In this document: positions 49,482-58,192 of the stretch, one piece after another
How positions within the stretch are numbered: position 1 is the stretch's first letter
How the letters are laid out: each line of letters begins with the position of its first letter
Source: Clostridiales bacterium
Lineage (GTDB): Bacteria; Bacillota; Clostridia; Christensenellales; Pumilibacteraceae
Direction of reading: 5' to 3'
DNA length: 64,000 nt
Assembly (NCBI GenBank): GCA_003533505.1
Contig: DQGD01000003.1
Coordinates: 75,611 to 139,610 of the forward strand
Notes under the pieces: generated by a model
Told to the model about the DNA's origin: nothing
Seen by the model: only the letters and a program-made list of their open reading frames with translations
Databases searched by the model: none
Program-made: the position numbers and the translations under genes

Positions 49482-49560
49482 TTCAAAACACCGTAAAATT
49501 TAAATTTCACCCATTTTTCAACCGCGCCGTCGGCAAGACTTAGTTCCGCCTCTTCGGCAA

Positions 49561-51147
49561 TCACGGCTTTTCCACGCGAAGCTTCACGCCGCCGCTCGCC
49601 CAAGCCTCCGTTTTGCCGCCGCGCACCGACACGGACACGCTGCCGCCCAGCACGGGAAACACGCCCTGCACGTCGCCGAGTCCCGGGCACGACTTTATCG
49701 TGACGGTATCGTCGGCGAGCGATTCCGGCACGCGAATCCCCGTAACGCGCGAGAACAGATAGTCGATTACGCCTGCCGACCAGCCGTGGCACAGCGAGTG
49801 GCGATAGCCCTTGTAGCAGTGCGCGCCGAAATCGCGGTGGACGTCCTTTTCGCCTGCCCTCGCAAGCCTCGTAATCGGCGCGGCGTCCTTCATTGCGTCG
49901 TAGTCAAAGTCCTCGAAAAACGTTGTCGCGCCCTTATCGAGCATCGCGCCGTAGTAGTCGCGGCACATGTCGAGCGCGGCACGGGGCGATGCAAAGTCGT
50001 GCGCGGCTTCGAGAATCGCCCAGCTCGTGAACGTACTCATTCCGCTCGCGCCGCCCTTTGTCAGCAATCTCGGGTCGGCTTTCAGTCCTGCCAGCAGCGA
50101 CAATGCCGCGGCTTGTTTCTTTATCGTCGGCTGCCCGTCGACTTTTTCGAGCTTGGCTTTTATCGAACGCGCGTGGGCGGTGTTTTTTCCGAAAGCGGTC
50201 AGTAGCTCCGCCGCGCGGACGGCTGCGATGACGGCGATTGCGCGCACGCCGTACTCCTCGTCGGCGCTCCCTGCGCTCTGCCAATCGAGGAACAGCCCCG
50301 GAGTGGTTATTCTGCCCTCCTCCGTCACAAAGCCGTCGTAAAGCTCGGTAAGCCCCTCCAGGTAATCGATATTACGCGCAAGCGTTGCTTCATCGCGAGT
50401 GCGGAGAAAATACTCGTACAGCGAAATAATCCACCACAGCGAATACGACGGCATGGTGTTCATCCACTCGGGCAGCGGCGTGGTTTCGCGCGCGAAGTCG
50501 ACGCACCGCGCGAGGTAGCCCGTTTCGCGGTACAACCCCATGCCTGCCAGAAACTCCGGGTACATGTCGCCTATCCACACGAGGCGGTCGCGCTTTATTC
50601 CGTCCCACAGCATGCCGCCGCGCATGCACAGCGTTACGGTGTCGGCGGCGACGTCGAAAATCCGCGTAAGCCGCTCGTCCGCATGTCTGAAGCTGCCCAC
50701 GCGCTCGTACCCCACTCTTTTCGATACCGCGACGACGGCTTTCAACGTCACGTCCTTTTCTACCGCGTCTATTCTCAGATACCGAAAACCCGAGTCGAAG
50801 TACGTCTGGTCGGAAAGGTCGGGCACAAAAAACTCGCCGTCGCGCAGCGCGTGGTCGTTGGTCGAACCGTGCTCGCCGAGCTCCGAATAAGCCTCGCTCA
50901 TGCTCTCGCCCAGCCGTAGCCTAAGTTTCGCGCCGCAGCTTTTGGCGAGAATACGCACGCCGCCGCCCGTTTCCCTGCCGAAGTCCAGCACGACGAAACC
51001 GCCCTTTCTTATCGTCGCGAGCCGCGGCTCGACGAGCGTAATCTGAAGCTCGGTTTCGCGAGTAAGCGCCCCGGCGTTCTCCGCGTTTTCGGCGTGCGCC
51101 ACCGCAACGGGAAAGACGTATTCGGTTATAATGTCCTTTTCAATCAT
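49561..51147 (-). CDS. GH78-like alpha-L-rhamnosidase
   Basis: A 528-residue protein with no signal peptide. The GH78 alpha/alpha-barrel signature is clear: MLWDGIKRDRLVWIGDMYPE near residue 185 (the family D-x3-RD-x3-W-x-GD with the general-acid region), then LPEWMNTMPSYSLWWIISLYEY, the catalytic-site segment YRHSLCHGWSAGVIDYLFSR near 465, and a C-terminal beta-domain. N-terminal beta-sandwich LDFGRETGGGVRI is also typical. Start at the ATG 51147 rather than GTG 51159 because GGTGG then sits 8 bases upstream. Shorter than most GH78 enzymes. Probably releases rhamnose from imported oligosaccharides. Confidence 0.78.
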   Translation of the reverse strand: MIEKDIITEYVFPVAVAHAENAENAGALTRETELQITLVEPRLATIRKGGFVVLDFGRETGGGVRILAKSCGAKLRLRLGESMSEAYSELGEHGSTNDHALRDGEFFVPDLSDQTYFDSGFRYLRIDAVEKDVTLKAVVAVSKRVGYERVGSFRHADERLTRIFDVAADTVTLCMRGGMLWDGIKRDRLVWIGDMYPEFLAGMGLYRETGYLARCVDFARETTPLPEWMNTMPSYSLWWIISLYEYFLRTRDEATLARNIDYLEGLTELYDGFVTEEGRITTPGLFLDWQSAGSADEEYGVRAIAVIAAVRAAELLTAFGKNTAHARSIKAKLEKVDGQPTIKKQAAALSLLAGLKADPRLLTKGGASGMSTFTSWAILEAAHDFASPRAALDMCRDYYGAMLDKGATTFFEDFDYDAMKDAAPITRLARAGEKDVHRDFGAHCYKGYRHSLCHGWSAGVIDYLFSRVTGIRVPESLADDTVTIKSCPGLGDVQGVFPVLGGSVSVSVRGGKTEAWASGGVKLRVEKP

Positions 51148-51241
51148 TGATTTTACCACCGCTTTTTAAAACTACCGCCGCGAATACTTTTGGTTTCGGA
51201 TACTCGCGGCGATTATTCGTTGCTTTGCGCCGATTAAAGCG

Positions 51242-51844
51242 TTACTTTTTGTCGATTTCCGCGTCGTCGCGGCAAGCGTTCGCTTTCAGAAGCTCGCGGA
51301 TGTCGCGTAAGATATCCTCCTGCGTTTCGGGCGCGGGAGCGTTGGCTGCGGCTTCGGCTTCCTCGGCTGCTTTTTCGGCGGCAAGGCGGTCGCGCTCGAC
51401 GGCGGCGGCTTTAATCTGCTTCTTGTTCATGCCGGACAAGCGCATCTCATAGTACTCGTCGCGACTGTAACCGCAGTACTTCGCCTTTACCGATTCCTCG
51501 GCGACTCCCCTCGCGACGTTGATTGCCTTGACGATTGCGAACAGAATGAACGCGATAATGAAGAAATTGAGAACAGCGGTAATGAACGCGCCCCAATCGA
51601 TGTAAATCGATTTCGTCATGTCAATTGCGCCCGTATCGTCCCTGACGACTTTAAGCATCGTCACGGCTTGCTCCAGCCCTCCGTCCGCGCCCGACAGCGC
51701 CCAATTGACGAGCGGCTTGAAAATCTGGTTGGTGAGCGCGGTGACGATAGCCGTAAACGCGCCGCCTACGATAACGCCGACAGCCATATCGATGACGTTG
51801 CCGCGCGTTATGAACGCCTTGAATTCCTTGAAAAACTTTCTCAT
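51242..51844 (-). CDS. mscL: Large-conductance mechanosensitive channel with extended C-terminus
   Basis: MscL protects against osmotic downshock. The N-terminus MRKFFKEFKAFITRGNVIDMAVGVIVGGAF is diagnostic; helix 1 spans about residues 15-40 and helix 2 about 85-108 (WGAFITAVLNFFIIAFILFAIV). The C-terminal bundle ends in PETQEDILRDIRELLK. At 200 residues it is about 50 longer than usual because of an inserted segment (about 115-165) with YSRDEYYEMRLSGMNKKQIKAA and a charged helix rich in A and E. This lengthened cytoplasmic region is unusual. Confidence 0.93.
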   Translation of the reverse strand: MRKFFKEFKAFITRGNVIDMAVGVIVGGAFTAIVTALTNQIFKPLVNWALSGADGGLEQAVTMLKVVRDDTGAIDMTKSIYIDWGAFITAVLNFFIIAFILFAIVKAINVARGVAEESVKAKYCGYSRDEYYEMRLSGMNKKQIKAAAVERDRLAAEKAAEEAEAAANAPAPETQEDILRDIRELLKANACRDDAEIDKK

Positions 51845-51932
51845 GTGTTCTCCTTTCCGCGCGGACGGTCTACTCTCGTTTTTTTCGCTTTTCCGCGCGA
51901 TCCTGCCGACTTTTTCGGTCGGTCTACTTTAT

Positions 51933-51961
51933 ATTTTATTGCTTTTTTCGCGATAAATCAA
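51933..51961 (-). promoter_or_regulatory. Promoter of mscL
   Basis: TTGATT, 17 bases, TAAAAT on the minus strand. Confidence 0.65.
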
Positions 51962-52057
51962 GCGTTTTAGGTAGGCTTTCGCGACTTTGACGGTCGGGTT
52001 TTGCGCGCTTTTATGAAAAATATGACGGAAAAGTCCACTTTTTTGCGGCTATTCGGG

Positions 52058-52086
52058 TTGAAAAACGAACCCTAGGCGCTTATACT
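52058..52086 (+). promoter_or_regulatory. Promoter of the GH10 gene
   Basis: TTGAAA, 17 bases, TATACT. Confidence 0.65.
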
Positions 52087-52154
52087 GAGAGAAAAACGCG
52101 CGGAAGCGGCGGCGATAACGCCCCACGGACTTTCGGCGGAAAAAGGAGAAAATC

Positions 52155-53489
52155 GTGGACAGGAAAGTTCTGGAATTTTACACGCCCGAAATCGACGCGG
52201 CTGTAGAGCGCGGCATCGAGCAAAACCGCAAAGGGCGGTTTAAGGCTGTCGTTCGCGACGAAAACGGCAATCCCGTCAAAAACGCCGCGCTGAGGTTAAA
52301 GCAAAAGACGCACGAATTCCGCTTCGGCGCGAATATTTTTATGCTGGACGAGCTTCCGACGGACGAAAAGAACGCTATATATAAGGAAAAGTTTGCCGCG
52401 CTGTTCAATCTCGCCACGCTGCCCTTCTATTGGGACGCGCTGGAGCCCACGCCCGGGCACACGCGCTACGCCGCGGATTCCGAGAAAATCTACCGCCGCC
52501 CTGCTCCCGACCGCTGCCTGGCGTTCTGCGAAGCTCACGGCATCGAGCCGCGCGAGCACGCGCTGTGCTATGACCACTTCTTCCCGACGTGGCTGTCCGG
52601 CAAGTCTGACTTCGAGGTCAAACGCGCGCTTACTCGCCGCATGCGCGAAATTTCCGAGCGTTACGCCGACAAGATTCCCACCATCGAGGTGACGAACGAG
52701 AGCTATTGGGAAAAGAGCGTGACCGATTTTTACCGCTCGCCCGAGTTCGTCGAGTGGTGCTTTAAGACCGCCGAAAAATACTTCCCCGAAAACAAGCTGT
52801 GCATAAACGAGTGGAGCGAAATGTGGGAGGGCGAAGGACGGTGCGTAGACCGTTACTTCATGCAGGTTGAGAACGCGCTTCTGAAGGGCGCGAGAATCGA
52901 CGCCGTGGGCATGCAGTTCCACATGTTCTACAGCGAGGAGGAGTACTACCGAAAAACTCGCCGTCAATACGACCCCGAACGGCAGCTGCGCGTTCTCGAT
53001 AACTTCGCGCGACTCGGTAAGCCCATTCAGATTACCGAAATCACCGTGCCGGCGTTTACCGACAACGCCGCCGACGAGCAGCTTCAGGCGGACACAATCG
53101 AAAAGCTGTACAAGCTGTGGTTCTCGCACCCTGCCGTCGAACAGATAGTCTATTGGAACCTCGCCGACGGCTATGCGGCGTTCACCACACCCGGCAACAT
53201 GACCGAAGGCGAAAACTACTACCGCGGCGGACTGCTCCGCTACGGCCTCAGCGAAAAGCCGGCGTACAAGACGCTCGACCGCCTCATCAACCGCGAGTGG
53301 CGCACCGATACCACGGTCACTACCGACGAAAACGGCTGCGCGACGCTGTGCGGCTTTTACGGCGATTACGAGCTGACAAACGGCAATAAGACCGTTTCGC
53401 TCTCGCTCGTCAAAAACGCCTGCCGCACCATCGACGTTAAATTCCGAGCAAAACCGACCGAAAACAACGCAGTTACCGACAAAAAGTAA
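52155..53489 (+). CDS. GH10-family endo-beta-1,4-xylanase-like enzyme, cytoplasmic
   Basis: A 444-residue protein beginning at GTG 52155 with AAAGGAG upstream and no signal peptide. Residues 25-60 form a small beta-domain (FKAVVRDENGNPVKNAALRL). The GH10 barrel follows: FGANIFMLDEL, FYWDALEPTPGH, a CYDHFFPTWLSG segment, the acid/base in TIEVTNESYWEKS, and the nucleophile in PIQITEITVPAF. IVYWNLADGYAAF fits the end of the barrel. The intracellular location suggests action on imported xylo-oligosaccharides. The C-terminal 60 residues are a beta-rich tail. Confidence 0.82.
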   Translation: MDRKVLEFYTPEIDAAVERGIEQNRKGRFKAVVRDENGNPVKNAALRLKQKTHEFRFGANIFMLDELPTDEKNAIYKEKFAALFNLATLPFYWDALEPTPGHTRYAADSEKIYRRPAPDRCLAFCEAHGIEPREHALCYDHFFPTWLSGKSDFEVKRALTRRMREISERYADKIPTIEVTNESYWEKSVTDFYRSPEFVEWCFKTAEKYFPENKLCINEWSEMWEGEGRCVDRYFMQVENALLKGARIDAVGMQFHMFYSEEEYYRKTRRQYDPERQLRVLDNFARLGKPIQITEITVPAFTDNAADEQLQADTIEKLYKLWFSHPAVEQIVYWNLADGYAAFTTPGNMTEGENYYRGGLLRYGLSEKPAYKTLDRLINREWRTDTTVTTDENGCATLCGFYGDYELTNGNKTVSLSLVKNACRTIDVKFRAKPTENNAVTDKK

Positions 53490-53513
53490 CGCATTCGACA
53501 AAAAAGTAACGAA

Positions 53514-53557
53514 AAAAACAGCCTCGGGACAATCGTGCCCCGGGGCTGTTTCCTTCA
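53514..53557. terminator. Terminator between convergent GH10 and glutaminase-like genes
   Basis: AACAGCCTCGGG and CCCGGGGCTGTT (one mismatch); on the minus strand T7 follows, so it is best for the gene at 53592 but may serve both. Confidence 0.75.
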
Positions 53558-53591
53558 TTTTATAGTGCGGCTTTTTACGCCTGCCGCGCGT

Positions 53592-55685
53592 TTAGTTCAG
53601 CTTCATTTTGCCGTCGTCGTCGAGCAGCAGCGTGAACAAGCCGCCCTGCACGGTGCGGTTCTGGAAGCCGCGGATAAGACCGCTGTCGGTGAAGTACCAA
53701 TCGGTGAAGGGCACGCGCGAAGCGGACTTGCGCAAAAACTCGGCGACGGGCGCGACGATTTTCTTGCGCTTTTCGGTGTTTTTCGTAAGAGTTGCCGACC
53801 ACAGAATCCAATCGGACTTGGTGTAGGCGGAGCGGCTGTCGAGCGGAATACCGAATTCGTTGGCGTTGGCGATATAGTAGTCGGTTTCGGTTTCGCGCGT
53901 TTCTTCGTCGAACAGACCGGTGCCGAACATCACGTCGAACGCCATGTTGTATTTGAGGCTGAAAGTGTTTTCGTCGCCGTCGAACACGAGCGGAGTCTGT
54001 TTGCCGGCGGTCACGCACATTTTCTTCCACTCCTTGGCGTAGTCCTCGGCGATTTTCTTGTACTCGGCGGCAACGTCGCGTTTTCCGAGCGCTTCGGCGA
54101 TAATCGCATACGAGCGGATACCCACGATAGCCTTGACGGAGAGGTTAATGTTCTTGTCGAGGTGACCGGCGAAGTCGTCGGTGCACAGCTGGTCGCCGGG
54201 CATCAAGCCGTACTTGACGAGGTACTTGACCCAGGTGGTGAGCGTGTCGAAGTTCTTGCTCATGAGCGCGGCGTCCTTGTCGGCGAGGTAGGTGGCTGCC
54301 GTCATGACGAGCATGTTACCGCACTCCTCGACGGGCATCTGGTACTTCATAAGGTACATGTCCGAAATCGCCGGGAAGCCGTAGACGGGCGGATAGTTGT
54401 AGGCAACGTCGAGCTGATTTCCCACTCTGTGGTTGGTGAAGTCGACGACGTACTTGCTGCGCTCCTCGCGCCTGCCGTTAAGCCCGTAGATTTGTCCGCA
54501 GCAGTACGGATAGGTGCCTGCGTCGTGCGGAGCAAAGTCGTAGTTCCACACGGGCATATCGTTGAACTTGTAAATCGGGCGCATCATGCCCTTGACGAGC
54601 TCGGGGTTGTATATGAGGTACAGCGGAATGGACGGATAGCTTACGTCCACGGTGGCGATGCAGCCGTTGGAGTGGTTTTCCTTGGACAGGAACAGCACGT
54701 TGCCCTCCTTGTCCTTGACGAGCTTGTGCGCGCCCACCGACTGACGGAGCCCTGCGTACAGTACGAGCAGGTAATCCTCGCCGTACTTTTCGGCACGCTT
54801 TTTAAGGTCGCCGTCGAACGCGTCGAGCTTCTTCATTATCGAGTCGTATTCGCTATAAGAATACGCGATTGCGTCGTAAATCGTCTTGCCTTCCTCGAAC
54901 CAATAGCCCTTGAGCCAATCGCCGAAGTAGGAAATCGACACGGTGTCGTCGAACGCGTAGGCGAACTTGCCGCTCACGGCTTTATTCACGTTCTCGTACT
55001 CGCCGAACGCCGCGATATACTTGTCGCTGCCCTCCCGGCAGACGAACTCGGGCTTGCCGGTGAGCAGGAAGGACGTCAGTCCCTCGCTCGACATCATAAA
55101 CGCTTCGTCGCCGGTCAGGTACCAATATCCCCACTCTGCCGCGCTCGAATCATAAGCCTGCGACATTACAAGCTGTTTTTTGAGTCCGAACCAGGCGCAC
55201 TCGCCTTCGGGGAGCTCGATTACGCCGCCTCTGACGGGCATCGGCACGCGGTCGTAGCAGGCTTCCTCGTGCACGAACAAACCCACGGACACATTGCCGA
55301 GCTTATGCTTGGGCTTCACCTCGTAGTCCATATAGCACACGGGGCAGGACAAAAGCGTAAGGTCGTTCGGCGGCAGCGGCGAGGTAAAGCGCACGGTCAA
55401 ATCGAACGCGTCCGAGGTAAACTCGTACTCGGTCGAAAACGCCGTCAGCGTAACCTTTTTCTGCTTCAGCTTCTCCGCGCCGGGGATAAGCCCCATAAAC
55501 GCGTAAGCCTTGCCGTCGGCGTAAACCGCGCCCAGCGTTCTCCTGCGCGCGCCCGTCCAGAATATAGTGTCGCCGCCGTTGAGCTCGTCGGACGGTGACC
55601 ACACCGAGAAGAACGGGTCCTTTACAAAGAGCGGATAGGCAGGGAGCAGTCTTTTGACGTCCGCGCCGGTTTCGATTCTTTTCAT
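53592..55685 (-). CDS. Glutaminase-A-like protein (DUF4965/DUF5127/DUF1793 architecture)
   Basis: A 697-residue protein. I chose the ATG at 55685 with GGAGG; the open frame extends to 55820 without a ribosome site. The N-terminal DUF5127-like part starts LLPAYPLFVKDPFFSVWSPS, and the helical barrel contains KENHSNGCIATVDVSYPSIP, LYLIYNPELVKGMMRPIYKF and the C-terminal AYTKSDWILWSATLTKNTEK with PFTDWYFTDSG. Fungal relatives are annotated glutaminase A, but bacterial members sit in carbohydrate loci and their activity is uncertain; the barrel resembles glycosidases. No signal peptide. An AraC regulator is divergent. Confidence 0.7.
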   Translation of the reverse strand: MKRIETGADVKRLLPAYPLFVKDPFFSVWSPSDELNGGDTIFWTGARRRTLGAVYADGKAYAFMGLIPGAEKLKQKKVTLTAFSTEYEFTSDAFDLTVRFTSPLPPNDLTLLSCPVCYMDYEVKPKHKLGNVSVGLFVHEEACYDRVPMPVRGGVIELPEGECAWFGLKKQLVMSQAYDSSAAEWGYWYLTGDEAFMMSSEGLTSFLLTGKPEFVCREGSDKYIAAFGEYENVNKAVSGKFAYAFDDTVSISYFGDWLKGYWFEEGKTIYDAIAYSYSEYDSIMKKLDAFDGDLKKRAEKYGEDYLLVLYAGLRQSVGAHKLVKDKEGNVLFLSKENHSNGCIATVDVSYPSIPLYLIYNPELVKGMMRPIYKFNDMPVWNYDFAPHDAGTYPYCCGQIYGLNGRREERSKYVVDFTNHRVGNQLDVAYNYPPVYGFPAISDMYLMKYQMPVEECGNMLVMTAATYLADKDAALMSKNFDTLTTWVKYLVKYGLMPGDQLCTDDFAGHLDKNINLSVKAIVGIRSYAIIAEALGKRDVAAEYKKIAEDYAKEWKKMCVTAGKQTPLVFDGDENTFSLKYNMAFDVMFGTGLFDEETRETETDYYIANANEFGIPLDSRSAYTKSDWILWSATLTKNTEKRKKIVAPVAEFLRKSASRVPFTDWYFTDSGLIRGFQNRTVQGGLFTLLLDDDGKMKLN

Positions 55686-55846
55686 TGATTTTTCCTCCGA
55701 AAAATTATCGTCGGTCACGCCGCCGCAGCCGCTAATCCGCAGAGGCTTTGCTCCGTCGTCCGCTCCGTGCGCGTGCCTTGTTTCACTATTATAAGGTAAA
55801 CCCGAAAAAAACGCAATCAAAATTCTCGCTTTTTATCGTCAAAAAA

Positions 55847-55875
55847 TTGACTTTTCCTTTTACGCGTGATAAAAT
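55847..55875 (+). promoter_or_regulatory. Promoter of the AraC gene
   Basis: TTGACT, 17 bases, TAAAAT. Confidence 0.7.
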
Positions 55876-55907
55876 GTTAATAAATGGACAGCTTTGGAGG
55901 GTAAGCA

Positions 55908-56699
55908 ATGGAAATCAGCAGAATACGCCACGCCTGGCCGGAAAAGAAAGGCTTTAATCTTTACCGCAGAAACGGCATGGACGAATACACATTTCTGCAT
56001 TTTTGGAAGCCCGTGTACATGCTGGTGGACGGCGAAACTATACTCACCGAGCCCAACGCCGTGATTATCATCGGCAAGCACGTTCCTCACCACTTCTATT
56101 CGCCCGACACCGACCTCGTGCACGATTGGTTTCACTTCGACGGCGAGGACGCTTTCGACTTTATCGCGGCTTCGGGGCTTAAAACCGACACGGTTTACTA
56201 CCCTAAAAACTGCGGTTTCATCACCGACATCGTAAAGACGATGGAGGGCGAGCTGTTCGGCGCGGAAAAGCACAGCGAGGAAATCATGCTGTCGTACATG
56301 GCGATACTTTTCAGGCTTATCGACCGCCACGAGGACGAAACGGAAAACGACTTCAACATCGATTACCAGACGCAGGTGGACTTCAAGATGCTGCGCAACC
56401 GCATCTTCTCCAACCTCGACAAGAATTGGACGATAAGGCACATGGCGGAGCAAATAAACCTGTCCGAATCGCGCTTTTACGTCCTTTACAAGGCGATTTT
56501 CAAGACTACGCCCAATCAGGATTTGATTATCGCGCGAATGGACTATGCCAAACGCCTGTTGTCGCAAAACAACACCATGCCCATTTTCGACGTGGCGCTC
56601 AAGTGCGGCTACTCCAACGAGTTCCACTTCATTCGCCAATTCAAAAAGCACGTCGGCATTACCCCCAAAAAGTACGCCCTGCTCCACAGAGGGCTGTAA
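55908..56699 (+). CDS. AraC-family regulator with cupin-like sensor domain
   Basis: A 263-residue regulator. The N-terminal half (about 1-150) is a cupin-like sensor (LTEPNAVIIIGKHVPHHFYS, then VHDWFHFDGEDAFDFI). The C-terminal pair of helix-turn-helices is intact (WTIRHMAEQINLSESRFYVLYKAIFKTTPNQ and MPIFDVALKCGYSNEFHFIRQFKKHVGITPKKY). It is divergent from the glutaminase-like gene and close to GH10 and SGNH genes, so it probably activates sugar-utilisation genes here in response to an oligosaccharide; that target is inferred. Start at ATG 55908 with GGAGG upstream. Confidence 0.85.
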   Translation: MEISRIRHAWPEKKGFNLYRRNGMDEYTFLHFWKPVYMLVDGETILTEPNAVIIIGKHVPHHFYSPDTDLVHDWFHFDGEDAFDFIAASGLKTDTVYYPKNCGFITDIVKTMEGELFGAEKHSEEIMLSYMAILFRLIDRHEDETENDFNIDYQTQVDFKMLRNRIFSNLDKNWTIRHMAEQINLSESRFYVLYKAIFKTTPNQDLIIARMDYAKRLLSQNNTMPIFDVALKCGYSNEFHFIRQFKKHVGITPKKYALLHRGL

Positions 56700-56707
56700 A
56701 ATGCAAG

Positions 56708-56746
56708 CTAAGCGGCTGCACCGTATGTAAAGTGCAGCCGCTTTTA
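56708..56746 (+). terminator. Terminator of the AraC gene
   Basis: AAGCGGCTGCA and TGCAGCCGCTT form a perfect 11-bp stem followed by TTATATA. Confidence 0.85.
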
Positions 56747-56837
56747 TATATCTCCGTCAAATCGATTACTGTTCTAAGATCGATTTTCTCCGCCTTGTAC
56801 TCGGTGAGCGCGTCGTCGACGTCGATTGCGATATTCT

Positions 56838-57560
56838 TTATGCTTCCGTCTCCAGAATGTTCGAGGTTATGTAGTCGACTCCGCAAGCGATTACGCGCTC
56901 GGCGTCCGCAACGGTGTCTACCGTCCAGCAGTTGACGACGAGCCCCGCCGCATGAGCCGCGGCTACGTTTTCTCTCGTGAGCGCGGTGTGCAGCACATCG
57001 AGGTCGACGCCGATTGCCGTACACTTTGCGATAACCTCGGAGTTAAGCTCGCACACGAGGTATTGCGCGGACTGCGCGGGGTAAAGCTCGCGGAGGTACA
57101 CGAGGTTCTGATAGACAAAGGTGATGAAAGTGACGTGCTCCATGTACCCCTCGTCCTCGAAAATCCTACAGATTTCGGCAATTTGCTGTTTTGTAAACGC
57201 GTTTTTCAGCTCGAACACGCAGTGCTTGTCGTAACGCTTGCAGATGCGGATATAGTCGTTCACGGTGGGCAGCATCAAATCGGCGCGGTCGCGCGTGCCG
57301 TCCATATCGATAACTCTCAGTGCTCGCAACTCGTCGAAACTCGAGCCCTCGACGGACATTTTCACGCCCGTGACCTGCTCGGTATCGTCGTTGTGGATTA
57401 TTATGTACTTGCCGTCGGCGGTGACGTGCACGTCCGTTTCGATGCCGACGTTGCGGCGGTTGCCGGCGGCGACGAACGCCGAAGCCGTGTTCTCGCGCTC
57501 GAGTCCGCTCTGTCCGCGGTGCGCGACTATGTTCTTAAAGTTTATTTTTATCGTATCCAT
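56838..57560 (-). CDS. Glycerophosphodiester phosphodiesterase
   Basis: A 240-residue GDPD enzyme hydrolysing glycerophosphodiesters to glycerol 3-phosphate and an alcohol. Catalytic motifs are visible: AHRGQSGLERENTASAF (HR-x(n)-ENT), GIETDVHVTADGKYIIIHNDD (E-x-D and H), ELK in HCVFELKNAF and VVNCWTVDT near the end. There is no signal peptide, so it is cytoplasmic. It follows glpP by 57 bases on the same strand, and its product would be the GlpP ligand, a coherent pairing. Confidence 0.9.
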   Translation of the reverse strand: MDTIKINFKNIVAHRGQSGLERENTASAFVAAGNRRNVGIETDVHVTADGKYIIIHNDDTEQVTGVKMSVEGSSFDELRALRVIDMDGTRDRADLMLPTVNDYIRICKRYDKHCVFELKNAFTKQQIAEICRIFEDEGYMEHVTFITFVYQNLVYLRELYPAQSAQYLVCELNSEVIAKCTAIGVDLDVLHTALTRENVAAAHAAGLVVNCWTVDTVADAERVIACGVDYITSNILETEA

Positions 57561-57617
57561 AATGTATTCTCCTCTTCACAAAAATTTTTCTCTTCGCAAA
57601 AATTTCTCGCGCGGCGT

Positions 57618-58169
57618 TTACCACAGCTCGGGCGCGGAAGTGGAAGCCGCCACCGCCCCTGCCTTTATCGCCGCTTCGGCTTGCTCTCGGGTGGAAATCA
57701 GTCCGCCTGCGATTACCGCGCGCGAGGGCGCGAGAAACCGTCCCACGAGCCCGGGTATCAAACCCGGCATCAGCTCCACCGCGTCGGGGCAAAGCTTGTC
57801 GGCGTTTGTCAGCGCGGAGGACAATCCTTGCGTGTCGATTAAGAACACGCGGAACACGGTGTAAAGCCCGTTCGCCCGAGCGCACTTCACGATATTCGGT
57901 CTGGTGGTGATTATTCCGTCGGGCTTGACGCGCTCGGCGATATAGCGAATCGCCGCTTCGTCCTTGCCTATGCCCTCGGTGAGGTCGACGTGGACGAGTA
58001 TTTTCTTACCTGCGGCATGAGCGCGCTCCACGGTTTCGGCAACGGTAAGGAGCTCGCTCTTTAAGAGAAATATAACGCCTGCGCGGCTTGAAAGAGCCTT
58101 GCGAAAACCGTTTTCGTCCTTGACCGCCGCAGCCACTCCGCTTTTTTTCAGTTCTTCTGTTACGTTCAT
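57618..58169 (-). CDS. glpP: Glycerol-3-phosphate-responsive antiterminator GlpP
   Basis: A 183-residue GlpP-family protein that binds glycerol 3-phosphate and leader mRNA to prevent termination in glp genes. Characteristic segments are VIFLLKSELLTVAETVERAH, ILVHVDLTEGIGKDEAAI, GIITTRPNIVKCARANGLYTVFRVFLID, VELMPGLIPGLV and IAGGLISTREQAEAAI. AAGGAAAG precedes the ATG. It sits between an SGNH hydrolase gene (23 bases upstream) and GDPD. The most likely target in this window is the glpK leader, though no clear antiterminator hairpin was seen there. Confidence 0.92.
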   Translation of the reverse strand: MNVTEELKKSGVAAAVKDENGFRKALSSRAGVIFLLKSELLTVAETVERAHAAGKKILVHVDLTEGIGKDEAAIRYIAERVKPDGIITTRPNIVKCARANGLYTVFRVFLIDTQGLSSALTNADKLCPDAVELMPGLIPGLVGRFLAPSRAVIAGGLISTREQAEAAIKAGAVAASTSAPELW

Positions 58170-58192
58170 TTTCTTTCCTTAGTCGGTAAATA

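Larger units (their letters stand above)
51845..52154. other. Divergent intergenic region between mscL and the GH10 gene
   Basis: A 310-base region with one promoter for each flanking gene (51933-51961 minus, 52058-52086 plus) and several CGCGCGGA repeats in both leaders. No small gene or RNA is recognised. Confidence 0.6.

Noticed and set aside
53535..55598. 687-codon plus-strand open frame opposite the glutaminase-like gene
   Set aside because: Shadow frame running through the convergent terminator; the minus strand has recognisable domains and a ribosome site.
56747..56837. Open minus-strand frame with IAIDVDDALTEYKAEKIDLR
   Set aside because: Looks coding, but has no start, lies directly after the GDPD stop in another phase and runs into the AraC terminator. 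GDPD already has a normal C-terminus, so a frameshifted tail is not needed. Kept only as a note.
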